Source of the DNA: Rheinheimera oceanensis | GTDB lineage: Bacteria > Pseudomonadota > Gammaproteobacteria > Enterobacterales > Alteromonadaceae | Direction of reading: 5' to 3' | NCBI RefSeq assembly: GCF_018831085.1 | Contig: NZ_JAGPNM010000004.1 | Coordinates: 186,001-250,000 of the forward strand | DNA: 64,000 bases | Position numbers and translations under genes: made by a program | Shown here: positions 36,355 through 44,156 of the stretch, piece by piece | Layout of the letters: each line of letters starts with the position of its first letter | Numbering within the stretch: the first letter of the stretch is position 1 | The notes under the pieces: generated by a model | Databases searched by the model: none | What the model was told of the DNA's origin: nothing | The model's input: only the letters and a program-made list of their open reading frames with translations

Positions 36355-37722
36355 ATTAGATCGCAAATACCCGGTGTGGCTGATTTATGGTTTCTACCAC
36401 TGGGTGGCACCGGTGAAATTGGCATGAACCTTAACCTGTATGGCCATGCAGGCCAGTGGTTGATGGTAGATTGTGGTGTAACCTTTAACAACCCTTTATC
36501 ACCGCAATATAGTGATGCTGGCAACCCGCAAAATGCCGAAGTACTGGCAGCCGATCCAACCTTTATCAGCCAGCAAAAAGAAAATTTGTGCGGCATTGTT
36601 ATTACCCACGCCCATGAAGATCACATTGGTGCTTTGCCACAATTGTGGCAGCGTTTTAATTGCCCGGTATACACCACGCCCTTTACCGCTGAAATTCTGC
36701 GGCGTAAGTTAAGTGGGCTTGGTTTAGCTGACAAAGTACCGGTTATTGAAGTATTAAGCGGTGCCACTATAAATATAGGCCCGTTTTGTCTGCACTGGCT
36801 GGCTATTACCCATTCTATTCCTGAGCCCCATGCTTTGGTGATCAAAACCATTGCCGGTACTGTATTTCATACCGCTGACTGGAAAATAGACGCCAGCCCG
36901 ATCACCGGCCGCGCATTTAAAAGCGCGATATTTAAGCGCCTGGCGCAGCACAACATTACAGCAATGGTGTGCGATTCTACCAACGCCTTGCGTGAGGGAT
37001 TTTCTCTGTCTGAAACTGACTGCCATAATGCCTTGTTACAGGTAATTAAAGCTGCATCAGGCCGGGTAGTGGTAACGGGGTTTAGCTCTAACGTAGGCAG
37101 GCTGATTTCACTGGCCCGTATAGCCGCCAAAACCGGTCGTTATCTGGCGCTGCTTGGCCGTTCGCTGAACAATATGGTAGGGGCAGCCCGGGCTACCGGT
37201 TATTGGCCTGATGAGTTAACCGTAGTGGACGCCGGCCATATTGGTTATCTGCCAAAGGAAGAGGTGCTGGTTATTGCTACCGGTTCACAGGGAGAACCTC
37301 GTGCAGCCCTTAGCCGCCTTGCTGATGATAATCATCCGCTGTTGCTGCTGGAGCAGGGCGATCTGGTGATTTTCAGCTCTATCATTATTCCCGGTAATGA
37401 AATGCTGATTGGTCGTTTGGTTGAAAAATTTAATGCCCGGAATATTCAAACATTGCAAAGCCATGATACCGGACTGCCCATTCATGTGTCCGGTCATCCA
37501 AACAGGGGGGAGCTGGATTTGCTCTACCGTTGGGTGCAGCCGCAAATTGCCGTGCCAGTGCATGGCGAAGCCGCGCATTTAGCCGCTAATGCTGATGTTG
37601 CCAAAGCCGCAGGTGTGCCACAACAACTTACCGGATTAAACGGCGATTTGTTTGTATTGGCACCGGTACCACGCTTATGGCCCGGGTTTACTAAAGCCGG
37701 GCGTATTGCTCTGGTACGTTAA
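36355..37722 (+). CDS. RNase J-like metallo-beta-lactamase protein, short form
   Basis: A protein of 448-455 residues. The N-terminus FLPLGGTGEIGMN and the metal motif THAHEDHIGAL (about residue 78 counted from GTG) are those of RNase J-type metallo-beta-lactamase/beta-CASP enzymes, as is THSIPEPHAL further on. GFSSNVGR and HVSGHPNRGEL match the beta-CASP region. It lacks the roughly 100-residue C-terminal domain of Firmicutes RNase J1, so a nuclease activity is likely but unproven. Start choice is unusual: GAGGA at 36343-36347 is ideally placed for ATT 36355; GTG 36376 lies 28 bases beyond it. An in-frame TAA at 36325 closes the frame upstream. Confidence 0.82.
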   Translation: MRSQIPGVADLWFLPLGGTGEIGMNLNLYGHAGQWLMVDCGVTFNNPLSPQYSDAGNPQNAEVLAADPTFISQQKENLCGIVITHAHEDHIGALPQLWQRFNCPVYTTPFTAEILRRKLSGLGLADKVPVIEVLSGATINIGPFCLHWLAITHSIPEPHALVIKTIAGTVFHTADWKIDASPITGRAFKSAIFKRLAQHNITAMVCDSTNALREGFSLSETDCHNALLQVIKAASGRVVVTGFSSNVGRLISLARIAAKTGRYLALLGRSLNNMVGAARATGYWPDELTVVDAGHIGYLPKEEVLVIATGSQGEPRAALSRLADDNHPLLLLEQGDLVIFSSIIIPGNEMLIGRLVEKFNARNIQTLQSHDTGLPIHVSGHPNRGELDLLYRWVQPQIAVPVHGEAAHLAANADVAKAAGVPQQLTGLNGDLFVLAPVPRLWPGFTKAGRIALVR

Positions 37723-37790
37723 AGATTGAGCACAGTAGCTTAAATAAAGCCAGCGTAGCTGGGCTACCAGAAAAAAGCCGTGAGGTATAA

Positions 37791-38612
37791 ATGACAGTTA
37801 AGTTTTCTCCTATTTTGATATATAGCATGCTTTTAGCCAGCCCGGTGCTGGCTGACCAACCAGCGTTACCGCTGTGGGAAGCCGGTTTAATTGGTATTAA
37901 TGTCAATCAGTTGGCATATCCGGGTTCAGATCAGCTGGTTCGGCGCAACTTTGTATTGCCGTATTTGATTTATCGCGGCGATATATTGCGCGCAGACCGT
38001 AACAATGTAGGCTTGCGTGCATTTAAAACCGACTCTCTTGAGCTGGATATGGGCTTTGCCGGCTCGCTGGGCTCGTCCGATGATGATATTACCGTACGTG
38101 AAGGTATGGACGACTTAGGCATTTTAGTAGAAGCCGGGCCACGGCTGCGCTGGACGTTAAGCGAAGATTTTTTTGGTGCCAGAGTACGGGCAGATTTTCC
38201 GCTGCGGGCGGTGTTTGATCTGGACGACAGCCTGCGATACAGCGGTGTGAGCTTTGAACCAGGGCTAAATGCCGATCTTATCACCGCAGCACAAACGTTT
38301 TACTCTTTTGGCGTAAGCGCACTGTTTGGCAATGAAAGATTAAACGATTATTTTTATCAGGTATCAGAAGCTGATGTTACTGCGCTGCGGCCATTTTACG
38401 ATGCGCAAGCCGGTTTAATTGCCCTCAGAGGCTCGGCCAGTTTTGGTAAAAAGTTTTCTGATAAATGGCGCGGTTTCGGTTTTGCCCGCTATGAATGGAC
38501 GCAAGGCGCTAAAAATGCTAACAGCCCGCTGCTGGTGCAAACGGGAGGCTGGTCGTTTGGTGTTGGTATTACCTATATTTGGGCAGAATCGGCACGTAAA
38601 GTAACAGATTAA
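37791..38612 (+). CDS. MipA/OmpV family outer-membrane protein
   Basis: A 273-residue protein with a signal peptide ending near residue 21 (SPVLA), then a MipA/OmpV barrel: LPLWEAGLIGINVNQLAYPGS at the N-terminus, alternating beta strands throughout, and WSFGVGITYIWAESARKV near the end. Family members are outer-membrane scaffolds for murein enzymes or porin-like proteins. The extra C-terminal residues after the last aromatic strand are few. It converges on yghU. Confidence 0.85.
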   Translation: MTVKFSPILIYSMLLASPVLADQPALPLWEAGLIGINVNQLAYPGSDQLVRRNFVLPYLIYRGDILRADRNNVGLRAFKTDSLELDMGFAGSLGSSDDDITVREGMDDLGILVEAGPRLRWTLSEDFFGARVRADFPLRAVFDLDDSLRYSGVSFEPGLNADLITAAQTFYSFGVSALFGNERLNDYFYQVSEADVTALRPFYDAQAGLIALRGSASFGKKFSDKWRGFGFARYEWTQGAKNANSPLLVQTGGWSFGVGITYIWAESARKVTD

Positions 38613-38625
38613 ACAGATCCTAAGC

Positions 38626-38648
38626 GGCCTGCCGGTATTCAGCAGGCC
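38626..38648. terminator. Hairpin between convergent genes
   Basis: GGCCTGC and GCAGGCC are separated by 9 bases, without a clear T-run on either side. It may be a weak bidirectional terminator. Confidence 0.4.
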
Positions 38649-38669
38649 ATCAGCCTATGATCAGAGATA

Positions 38670-39509
38670 TCAGAGATTAAACTGAGCGAAATCTTCGCTG
38701 CTGTGGCGCTCTGGCAACAGCGGGCCATCGCCAAAGTTACGGTTAACAATATAACCGCGTTTAACAGCAGGGCGCTCATCAATCTGTTTTGCCCAGCGCA
38801 TCAGGTGTTTATAGCTTTGGGTATCTAAAAATTCTGCGGCATTATAAGCCCGGTTTAGTGCTATGCCGCCGTACCAGGGCCATATTGCCATGTCAGCAAC
38901 GCTGTATTCATTACCCGCGACAAATTCATGCTGTGCCAGCTGTTTGTCCAGTACATCTAACTGGCGTTTGGTTTCCATCGCATAGCGATTTATAGGGTAC
39001 TCGTATTTTTCTGGTGCATAAGCATAAAAATGGCCAAAACCGCCACCGACAAAAGGCGCACTGCCCATTTGCCAGAATAGCCAGTTCAGCACCTCAGTGC
39101 GCCTGGCGATGTCTTTCGGTAAAAAAGCACCAAATTTCTCTGCCAGGTACAGCAAAATAGAGCCTGATTCAAACACCCGCACACCGTTAGTGGTATCCAG
39201 TAATGCCGGAATTTTTGAATTAGGATTTACGCCAACAAAACCGCTGCCAAACTGGTCGCCATCTTTAATACTGATAAGCCAGGCATCATATTCAGCGCCG
39301 CTGTGGCCAGCGGCCAACAGCTCTTCGAGCATAATGTTTACTTTAACGCCGTTTGGGGTGGCCAGTGAGTATAGTTGCAAAGGGTGTTTACCTTTGGGCA
39401 ACGCTTTATCGTGGGTAGCACCGGAAACAGGGCGGTTAATACTGGCAAACTGGCCGCCATTTTCTGCGTTCCACTGCCAGACTTTGGGTGGGGTATACTG
39501 TTGGCTCAT
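38670..39509 (-). CDS. yghU: Glutathione S-transferase-like disulfide-bond reductase YghU
   Basis: A 279-residue protein closely following E. coli YghU: VWQWNAENGGQFASINRP, LPKGKHPLQLYSLATPNGVK, NPNSKIPALLDT and the thioredoxin-fold plus all-helical GST layout. YghU binds two glutathiones and has disulfide reductase activity. Two ATGs lie next to each other; the second (39509) has the better spacing to AAGGAG, so the protein may be one residue longer. Confidence 0.93.
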   Translation of the reverse strand: MSQQYTPPKVWQWNAENGGQFASINRPVSGATHDKALPKGKHPLQLYSLATPNGVKVNIMLEELLAAGHSGAEYDAWLISIKDGDQFGSGFVGVNPNSKIPALLDTTNGVRVFESGSILLYLAEKFGAFLPKDIARRTEVLNWLFWQMGSAPFVGGGFGHFYAYAPEKYEYPINRYAMETKRQLDVLDKQLAQHEFVAGNEYSVADMAIWPWYGGIALNRAYNAAEFLDTQSYKHLMRWAKQIDERPAVKRGYIVNRNFGDGPLLPERHSSEDFAQFNL

Positions 39510-39656
39510 CATGTCTCCTTAAGCTGGATGGGTAAAATAGTTTTACAACGAACAGGCTTACACAAGATATAGTTACGCAGGTAAAACATCTCAAGGGGCT
39601 GATAGACAACATGCATACCACTTTATTCTACCTGATAACCAAACCGACTAATCGTT

Positions 39657-40853
39657 ATGCAGCTTAAATGGCTTAGTTCATTAACTCAGGTAACCGCACA
39701 GCAGTGGGATGCGTTGTTTATCAATGATAAACCGCACGCTTACCCTTTTTGCCGGCATGCTTTTTTACTGGCGCTGGAGCAGGGCGATAGTGTAGATAGT
39801 GCCAACCGCACCAGTAAGCATAACAGCGGCTGGTATAGCCAACATTTGACATTATGGCAGGACAACATTTTGCTGGCTGCAGTACCCGGCTATATTAAAA
39901 GCCACTCCTATGGCGAATACCTGTTCGACTGGCAAATTGCTGAAGTGTACCGGCAGCACAAACTGGCTTATTATCCGAAATGGATAGCAGCTATTCCCTT
40001 TACACCGGCAACAGGGCCCAGGCTTGGCCTGCTAAATGCTGATCTTGCTGAAAGCCTGATGCCACTGGTTTGTGCAGCAATTAAGCAGCGAGTAGCCGCT
40101 AACGACTTTTGCAGCGCGCAATGGCTATATACCACAGCACAGTTACAACACAAGCTGACAGAACAGGGCTTTTTAGCGCGACATGACGTGCAGTTTTTAT
40201 GGCAAAACAGCGGTTATAACCAATTTGATGATTTCTTACAGCAGCTTAACGCCCGTAAGCGCAAGCAGATCCGTCATGAGCGTAACCAAACCAACGGTTT
40301 TAGCATTAAAACGCTGCATGGCAATGAGCTTAGTGCTGCACACTGGCAGGCGGTTATTCGTTGCTATCAGGCGACCTACTTAAAACGCTCCGGCCATCAT
40401 GGCTATATCAGCCCGCAAAGCTTTATTGCTTTGGCTGAAACCATGGCCGATAGCATAGTAGTATTTGCGGCTTTTAGCGGTGAAACAGAACAAGACATTA
40501 TTGCCGCTGCTCTGTGTTTTAAAAGCGCAGATACTCTGTACGGCCGATATTGGGGCACACTTGTTGATGCCGAGCATTTGCATTTTGAACTGTGTTATTA
40601 CCAGGGTATTGAGTATTGCATTAAGTATGGCCTGAGCTACTTTGATGCCGGCGCTCAGGGCGAGCATAAGCTTAAGCGCGGCTTTGAACCGGTAATGCGC
40701 AATGGCAGTTACCTGTTTGCTGACACGCCGTTAAGTGGCGCGATAACAGCATATTTTCAGCAGGAAACTGAACACCTTAAAGCCTATAGTGCGGCAGCAA
40801 TGCAGGCTTTACCCTATAAAAAGCTAAGCGCCAGTTCGGAAAAACTGCAGTAA
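39657..40853 (+). CDS. FemAB/GNAT-like family protein (PF04339 type)
   Basis: A 398-residue soluble protein with two GNAT-like halves. HAFLLALEQGDSV, IAAIPFTPATGPRLG, KRKQIRHERNQ and YFDAGAQGEHKLKRGFEP are typical of the FemAB-like DUF482 family, common in Proteobacteria. The donor and acceptor are unknown; an aminoacyl or acyl transfer is likely by family. ATG 39657 gives the family N-terminus. Its last 30 bases overlap, on the opposite strand, the 3' end of the DUF938 methyltransferase gene. Confidence 0.82.
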   Translation: MQLKWLSSLTQVTAQQWDALFINDKPHAYPFCRHAFLLALEQGDSVDSANRTSKHNSGWYSQHLTLWQDNILLAAVPGYIKSHSYGEYLFDWQIAEVYRQHKLAYYPKWIAAIPFTPATGPRLGLLNADLAESLMPLVCAAIKQRVAANDFCSAQWLYTTAQLQHKLTEQGFLARHDVQFLWQNSGYNQFDDFLQQLNARKRKQIRHERNQTNGFSIKTLHGNELSAAHWQAVIRCYQATYLKRSGHHGYISPQSFIALAETMADSIVVFAAFSGETEQDIIAAALCFKSADTLYGRYWGTLVDAEHLHFELCYYQGIEYCIKYGLSYFDAGAQGEHKLKRGFEPVMRNGSYLFADTPLSGAITAYFQQETEHLKAYSAAAMQALPYKKLSASSEKLQ

Positions 40854-41429
40854 ACGGTTATTTGCCGGCATACTGTGATCGTGCTGTAGGGTAAAACCGG
40901 CGGCAGCGGCCAAAGCAACAACCGCAGCTACATCGCGGATACCCATCGCCGGATCGCGGCTTTTAAGTGACAGATCAAAGGCTTTATTACTATCACTGGT
41001 AAAGCGGCCGTTATAGTTAAAAGGGCCGTAAATACAAAGCGTTGCTTGCTGTGTAGTTAAAGCGGTTAAGCGGCTGAAAAACTGCTTAACCACAGGCCAC
41101 GGCATAATATGCAGCGTATTGGCGCTAAATAGTGCGTCAAACTGCTGCTCTGGCAATGCATCGGTACTGATGTCCAGTTGCAATGGCAAGGGCAGGTTGG
41201 GCAAGGCTACGCGGCGCAGCCTCTCGGTTAAATCAGGCAAATACATCGCCTGATCCGACGCCTGCCAGCACAAATGTGGCAAAGCACCAGCAAAATGCAC
41301 CGCATGCTGGCCGGTACCGCTGCCTACTTCCAGCACCTTACTGCAATTGGCAAACGCCTGTTGCAGCACCGCTAAAATAGGCGCTTTGTTATTTTCACAA
41401 GCCTGGGAGAAGGGCAGATCGCTTTGCAT
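40824..41429 (-). CDS. DUF938 SAM-dependent methyltransferase
   Basis: A 201-residue protein with the class I methyltransferase glycine motif VLEVGSGTGQHAVHFA near residue 35, and ANTLHIMPWPVVKQFF and LCIYGPFNYNGRFTSDSN, which define the DUF938 family. The substrate is unknown. It overlaps the end of the FemAB-like gene by 30 bases tail to tail, and starts 14 bases after the stop of the beta-barrel gene, with which it is probably co-transcribed. Confidence 0.85.
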   Translation of the reverse strand: MQSDLPFSQACENNKAPILAVLQQAFANCSKVLEVGSGTGQHAVHFAGALPHLCWQASDQAMYLPDLTERLRRVALPNLPLPLQLDISTDALPEQQFDALFSANTLHIMPWPVVKQFFSRLTALTTQQATLCIYGPFNYNGRFTSDSNKAFDLSLKSRDPAMGIRDVAAVVALAAAAGFTLQHDHSMPANNRLLQFFRTGA

Positions 41430-41443
41430 CGCTAAGCTACCTG

Positions 41444-42085
41444 CTAGAAATTCAGTGAGATACCAGTACCCAGCAAAGAAGCATCACTATCAAACTGGTA
41501 GTTAATGTATAAATCTATCATTGGCGTAACGCGATAACGCGCCGAGATATCGCCAAAAGTACTGCTGTCACTGCCTGAGCTGTCGTTATAACGCAGCGCT
41601 GCTGACAGTTCCAGATTGTGGATCACAAGATAACGAAAACCAGCACTGGCCTGAAAACCGTTAAACGTTTGTTTTTCAAAATTAACCACTCCCATTTCTG
41701 AGCGCACATAGCCAGCTTCAATAAAAGAATCGATGTTCTTAGTCACTGCCTGGCGCAGGCCCAAACCTACTACTAATTCAGACGCTTCCAGCTCAAGCCC
41801 CACAATATCATCAAGGACAATATCACCTGATACATCATAGTAAGAAGCATGTAGGTACAAGTTATCAGACAATAGATAACGGGCGTTTAGCTGATAACCA
41901 TCAAGATCAATGTCGTCAGGGCTTATATTTTTAATCGTTGCTTTGGCATAACCAGCACCTATGTAATTCCAGTTAATATCAGACTTCGTTGCCTGCTTCC
42001 AGCCAGTGTTTGGCGTATTGGCTTGTGTAGTAAAAGCAGAGCAGCCTAAAGCAGTAAGTGCCAGGCCAGCAATAATTGACTTCAT
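41444..42085 (-). CDS. Outer-membrane beta-barrel protein
   Basis: A 213-residue protein with a signal peptide (MKSIIAGLALTALGCSAFTT), then alternating amphipathic strands ending in GTGISLNF, where the terminal phenylalanine is typical of outer-membrane barrels. Eight strands are likely, like small OmpA/OmpW or opacity-type barrels. The start at 42085 follows AGAGG; the longer frame upstream lacks a signal sequence. No function can be assigned. Confidence 0.75.
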   Translation of the reverse strand: MKSIIAGLALTALGCSAFTTQANTPNTGWKQATKSDINWNYIGAGYAKATIKNISPDDIDLDGYQLNARYLLSDNLYLHASYYDVSGDIVLDDIVGLELEASELVVGLGLRQAVTKNIDSFIEAGYVRSEMGVVNFEKQTFNGFQASAGFRYLVIHNLELSAALRYNDSSGSDSSTFGDISARYRVTPMIDLYINYQFDSDASLLGTGISLNF

Positions 42086-42233
42086 AAAACCTCTGTTGTG
42101 ATCTAAGGGAAATAAACGCAAACAGAGTAGCATCTTTGCAGCAAATAAGTGAAATTATTCAATAAAGTATTGTAGTATCAACATTAAGCAACAAGCCTGA
42201 TGATCTGAAGTTTATCTGTATAAGAGATTTGCC

Positions 42234-42287
42234 ATGACAGAACAATCCGAAGATGACATTGACGAAGTTAGAGACATCTTTGGTTAA
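42234..42287 (+). CDS. Possible 17-residue acidic peptide
   Basis: ATG to TAA encodes MTEQSEDDIDEVRDIFG, preceded at a short distance by AAGAGA. It is too short to recognise, and may be a small protein or the last remnant of a gene. It lies opposite the DUF4236 gene, just beyond its 3' end. Confidence 0.25.
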   Translation: MTEQSEDDIDEVRDIFG

Positions 42288-42312
42288 TAAACTTGTAAAA
42301 AATAAAACACCT

Positions 42313-42612
42313 TTACAACCAGATAAGCCAATAAATAAAGACACAAAAAACAATAAACAGTAGCCAACGCTCAAATTTGCTAGGTTCATGCTGTGGTCTA
42401 TCAGTTGAATTAGTATTTTGTGAAGAGTTTTTTATCAAGTATGAACTTGATGATAAACCAGTGCCTTTAATGCTGGCGGTGGCTTTAAGTCCTTTTCGGC
42501 TGCCGTTCAAAGTCAGACCTTTACCACCTACAGAAATACTTGAGATACCAGATTTGCCAAGATTCAGCTTAACACCTTTAGCTAATTTGATACTGCGTCT
42601 TCTTTTAAACAT
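42313..42612 (-). CDS. DUF4236 domain protein with C-terminal membrane helix
   Basis: A 99-residue protein. The N-terminus FKRRRSIKLAKGVKLNLGKSG and SISVGGKGLTLNGSRKG match DUF4236, a small beta-rich domain found in many bacteria and often on mobile or accessory segments. A serine/asparagine-rich linker leads to a single membrane helix (LLFIVFCVFIYWLIWL) at the very end, so it is tail-anchored. Function is unknown. The surroundings are AT-richer than the rest of the window. Confidence 0.8.
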   Translation of the reverse strand: MFKRRRSIKLAKGVKLNLGKSGISSISVGGKGLTLNGSRKGLKATASIKGTGLSSSSYLIKNSSQNTNSTDRPQHEPSKFERWLLFIVFCVFIYWLIWL

Positions 42613-42969
42613 AACAGTCCTTCGGTTTAAAGTATTTCTTCAGTGAAGTCTTTAACCAGCCTATTAAGATAATCAGCAGTATGCAACAACATTTTGTATT
42701 TTGTGCCGCTGGTGATGTCTTTTAGCTTTTCCCCAGCTGCTTGGCTGACTGTTCTGCTGTCCACTTATAGCGCCAGACCATAGCAAGTAGGTGAGGGTGG
42801 TTGCCGTTAATGCTTAAAATATGTTAAATACTTGCGCTGTTAGCTGACTGCGAGTTATGTTCTACGCGAATTAACAACAACTCACAAGCTCCAAGGACGT
42901 GCTAATGTCGATTTTTCTGTATGCAATTGAAGTGTTTAACTCAGTTTTCAACATTAACAGGTATTTAGT
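42613..42969. other. Intergenic stretch with a possible gene remnant
   Basis: No complete gene is seen apart from a short ORF at 42905. On the minus strand 42722-42823 is open for 33 codons and encodes HPHLLAMVWRYKWTAEQ, a composition more protein-like than chance, but it has no ribosome site and stops early. The stretch separates the minus-strand DUF4236 gene from plus-strand genes and should contain both promoters; none is clear enough to mark. Confidence 0.3.
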
Positions 42970-42982
42970 TTGGAACAGCTAA
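42905..42982 (+). CDS. 25-codon ORF overlapping the next gene (leader peptide candidate)
   Basis: ATG 42905 is preceded by AAGGA at 42893-42897, an ideal ribosome binding site with a 7-base spacer. It encodes MSIFLYAIEVFNSVFNINRY plus five more residues, mostly hydrophobic. Its TAA lies 10 bases inside the next gene, which starts at TTG 42970 without a good ribosome site of its own. Translation coupling, or a leader peptide controlling that gene, is plausible. Confidence 0.45.
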   Translation: MSIFLYAIEVFNSVFNINRYLVWNS

Positions 42983-43668
42983 CATCAGACTTAGTTAACA
43001 CACATTGGCTAATTGCTGCGGTAGTTATCAGCATTTCATTGGTATCAGGGCTGATTAAAGTTATCAGAGCCGTCATTGATACTCACGACGAACTGTATTT
43101 AAAACGTGATCTAAAACGGCTTGCCGAAGTTAAAGCCAATATTTCTGTAGGTTCAAAGGTCGCGGAGTATATTGATAAACGCATTGAAGAAGAAGCTTTT
43201 GTGTTGGCATCTGGCATTCGAGCGTCAATCGAAGATGCAGACATGCTGCGGGAGTTATATTTGAAAAACTTTCTCACCAGTAGACAGTTAAAGCGCATTG
43301 CAAAGTACGTCAAACCAGTAAACGGCAAAATTGCCATTGAATTTGGCTGGTTTGATAAGAGCCAAACGTTTTATTCTTTTTGGGCGTCGATAATTTTATT
43401 CATTTTGGGCTTCAGTGGTATCGTGCCGCTAATAGCAGAACCAAGCTTGCTTCATGCTTTGTTTGCTATAACAATGTTTGGCGTGGCGCTATCACTTATC
43501 TGGTTTGTTGGTTCAGACTTTCAGCGGTATAAAACCTTATACTTTGTCTGGTGCAGGCTGAAAACAGAAAACCAGCTTGCAAACCCTGATGCAGAAGTTA
43601 AGACGAAGGGGGTTTATACACCAACTTATCAATTAGTGGATGAGGTTGGTAGTAACACAGATAAATAG
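42970..43668 (+). CDS. Unknown membrane protein with central soluble domain
   Basis: I do not recognise this 232-residue protein. It has one N-terminal membrane helix (LIAAVVISISLVSGLI), a charged helical region of about 100 residues (ELYLKRDLKRLAEV, YIDKRIEEEA), and two membrane helices near residues 135-180 (FWASIILFILGFSGIVPL, ALFAITMFGVALSLIWFVG), with a polar tail. The start is TTG, the only candidate after the in-frame TAA at 42955. It probably depends on the overlapping 25-codon ORF for translation. Nothing nearby hints at function. Confidence 0.7.
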   Translation: MEQLTSDLVNTHWLIAAVVISISLVSGLIKVIRAVIDTHDELYLKRDLKRLAEVKANISVGSKVAEYIDKRIEEEAFVLASGIRASIEDADMLRELYLKNFLTSRQLKRIAKYVKPVNGKIAIEFGWFDKSQTFYSFWASIILFILGFSGIVPLIAEPSLLHALFAITMFGVALSLIWFVGSDFQRYKTLYFVWCRLKTENQLANPDAEVKTKGVYTPTYQLVDEVGSNTDK

Positions 43669-43884
43669 AAACCACGTAAAAGGCTAGCATGCTTTATTGG
43701 TTATAATTATCAATTTAACATAATATACATTATGGGATATAAAGCCATAGTTGGTAAAGCACCTATTGAAACCATAAAATCCGTGCATCGCTTCTCATTA
43801 CCTTCATTATGCTTCCAATAAGCTTTCTATTTTAACTCAACGCTGTAAAATGCTGTCATTCTGTATTTCTGTTCAGGTTTATCT

Positions 43885-44151
43885 ATGGCAATTACCATTC
43901 GTCCTAATGACGAACAACTGGCTATTTTAGCCAAAGCGCAGCGTATGACAGCCGAGCTTACTTACTCTAAAGCTATCTTTAAAGGCCTTGCTGAATATGT
44001 GCAGCTGAAAAAAGACTTTGATGAGCTGGAAAAAAAGCATAACGCACTACTAAATGCGCATGCCGAGCTAAAAGACACCGTAACCATGTATGTTATGTCG
44101 AAAACCAAGCTGGAACGCATGCTGCAAAATGACGCCAAAGCTCAGGATTAA
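43885..44151 (+). CDS. Small protein with N-terminal RHH-like segment and coiled coil
   Basis: An 88-residue protein of unknown function. The first 35 residues (AITIRPNDEQLAILAKAQ) look like the strand and first helix of a ribbon-helix-helix protein. Residues 40-65 (LKKDFDELEKKHNALLNAHAEL) form a predicted coiled coil. It may be a small DNA-binding dimer. It ends 5 bases before the nhaP2 stop on the other strand. The 216 bases upstream are AT-rich and otherwise empty. Confidence 0.6.
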   Translation: MAITIRPNDEQLAILAKAQRMTAELTYSKAIFKGLAEYVQLKKDFDELEKKHNALLNAHAELKDTVTMYVMSKTKLERMLQNDAKAQD

Positions 44152-44156
44152 CTGCG

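Noticed and set aside
42150..44151. Prophage or insertion sequence in the AT-rich block
   Set aside because: No transposase, integrase, terminal inverted repeats or target duplication could be seen.
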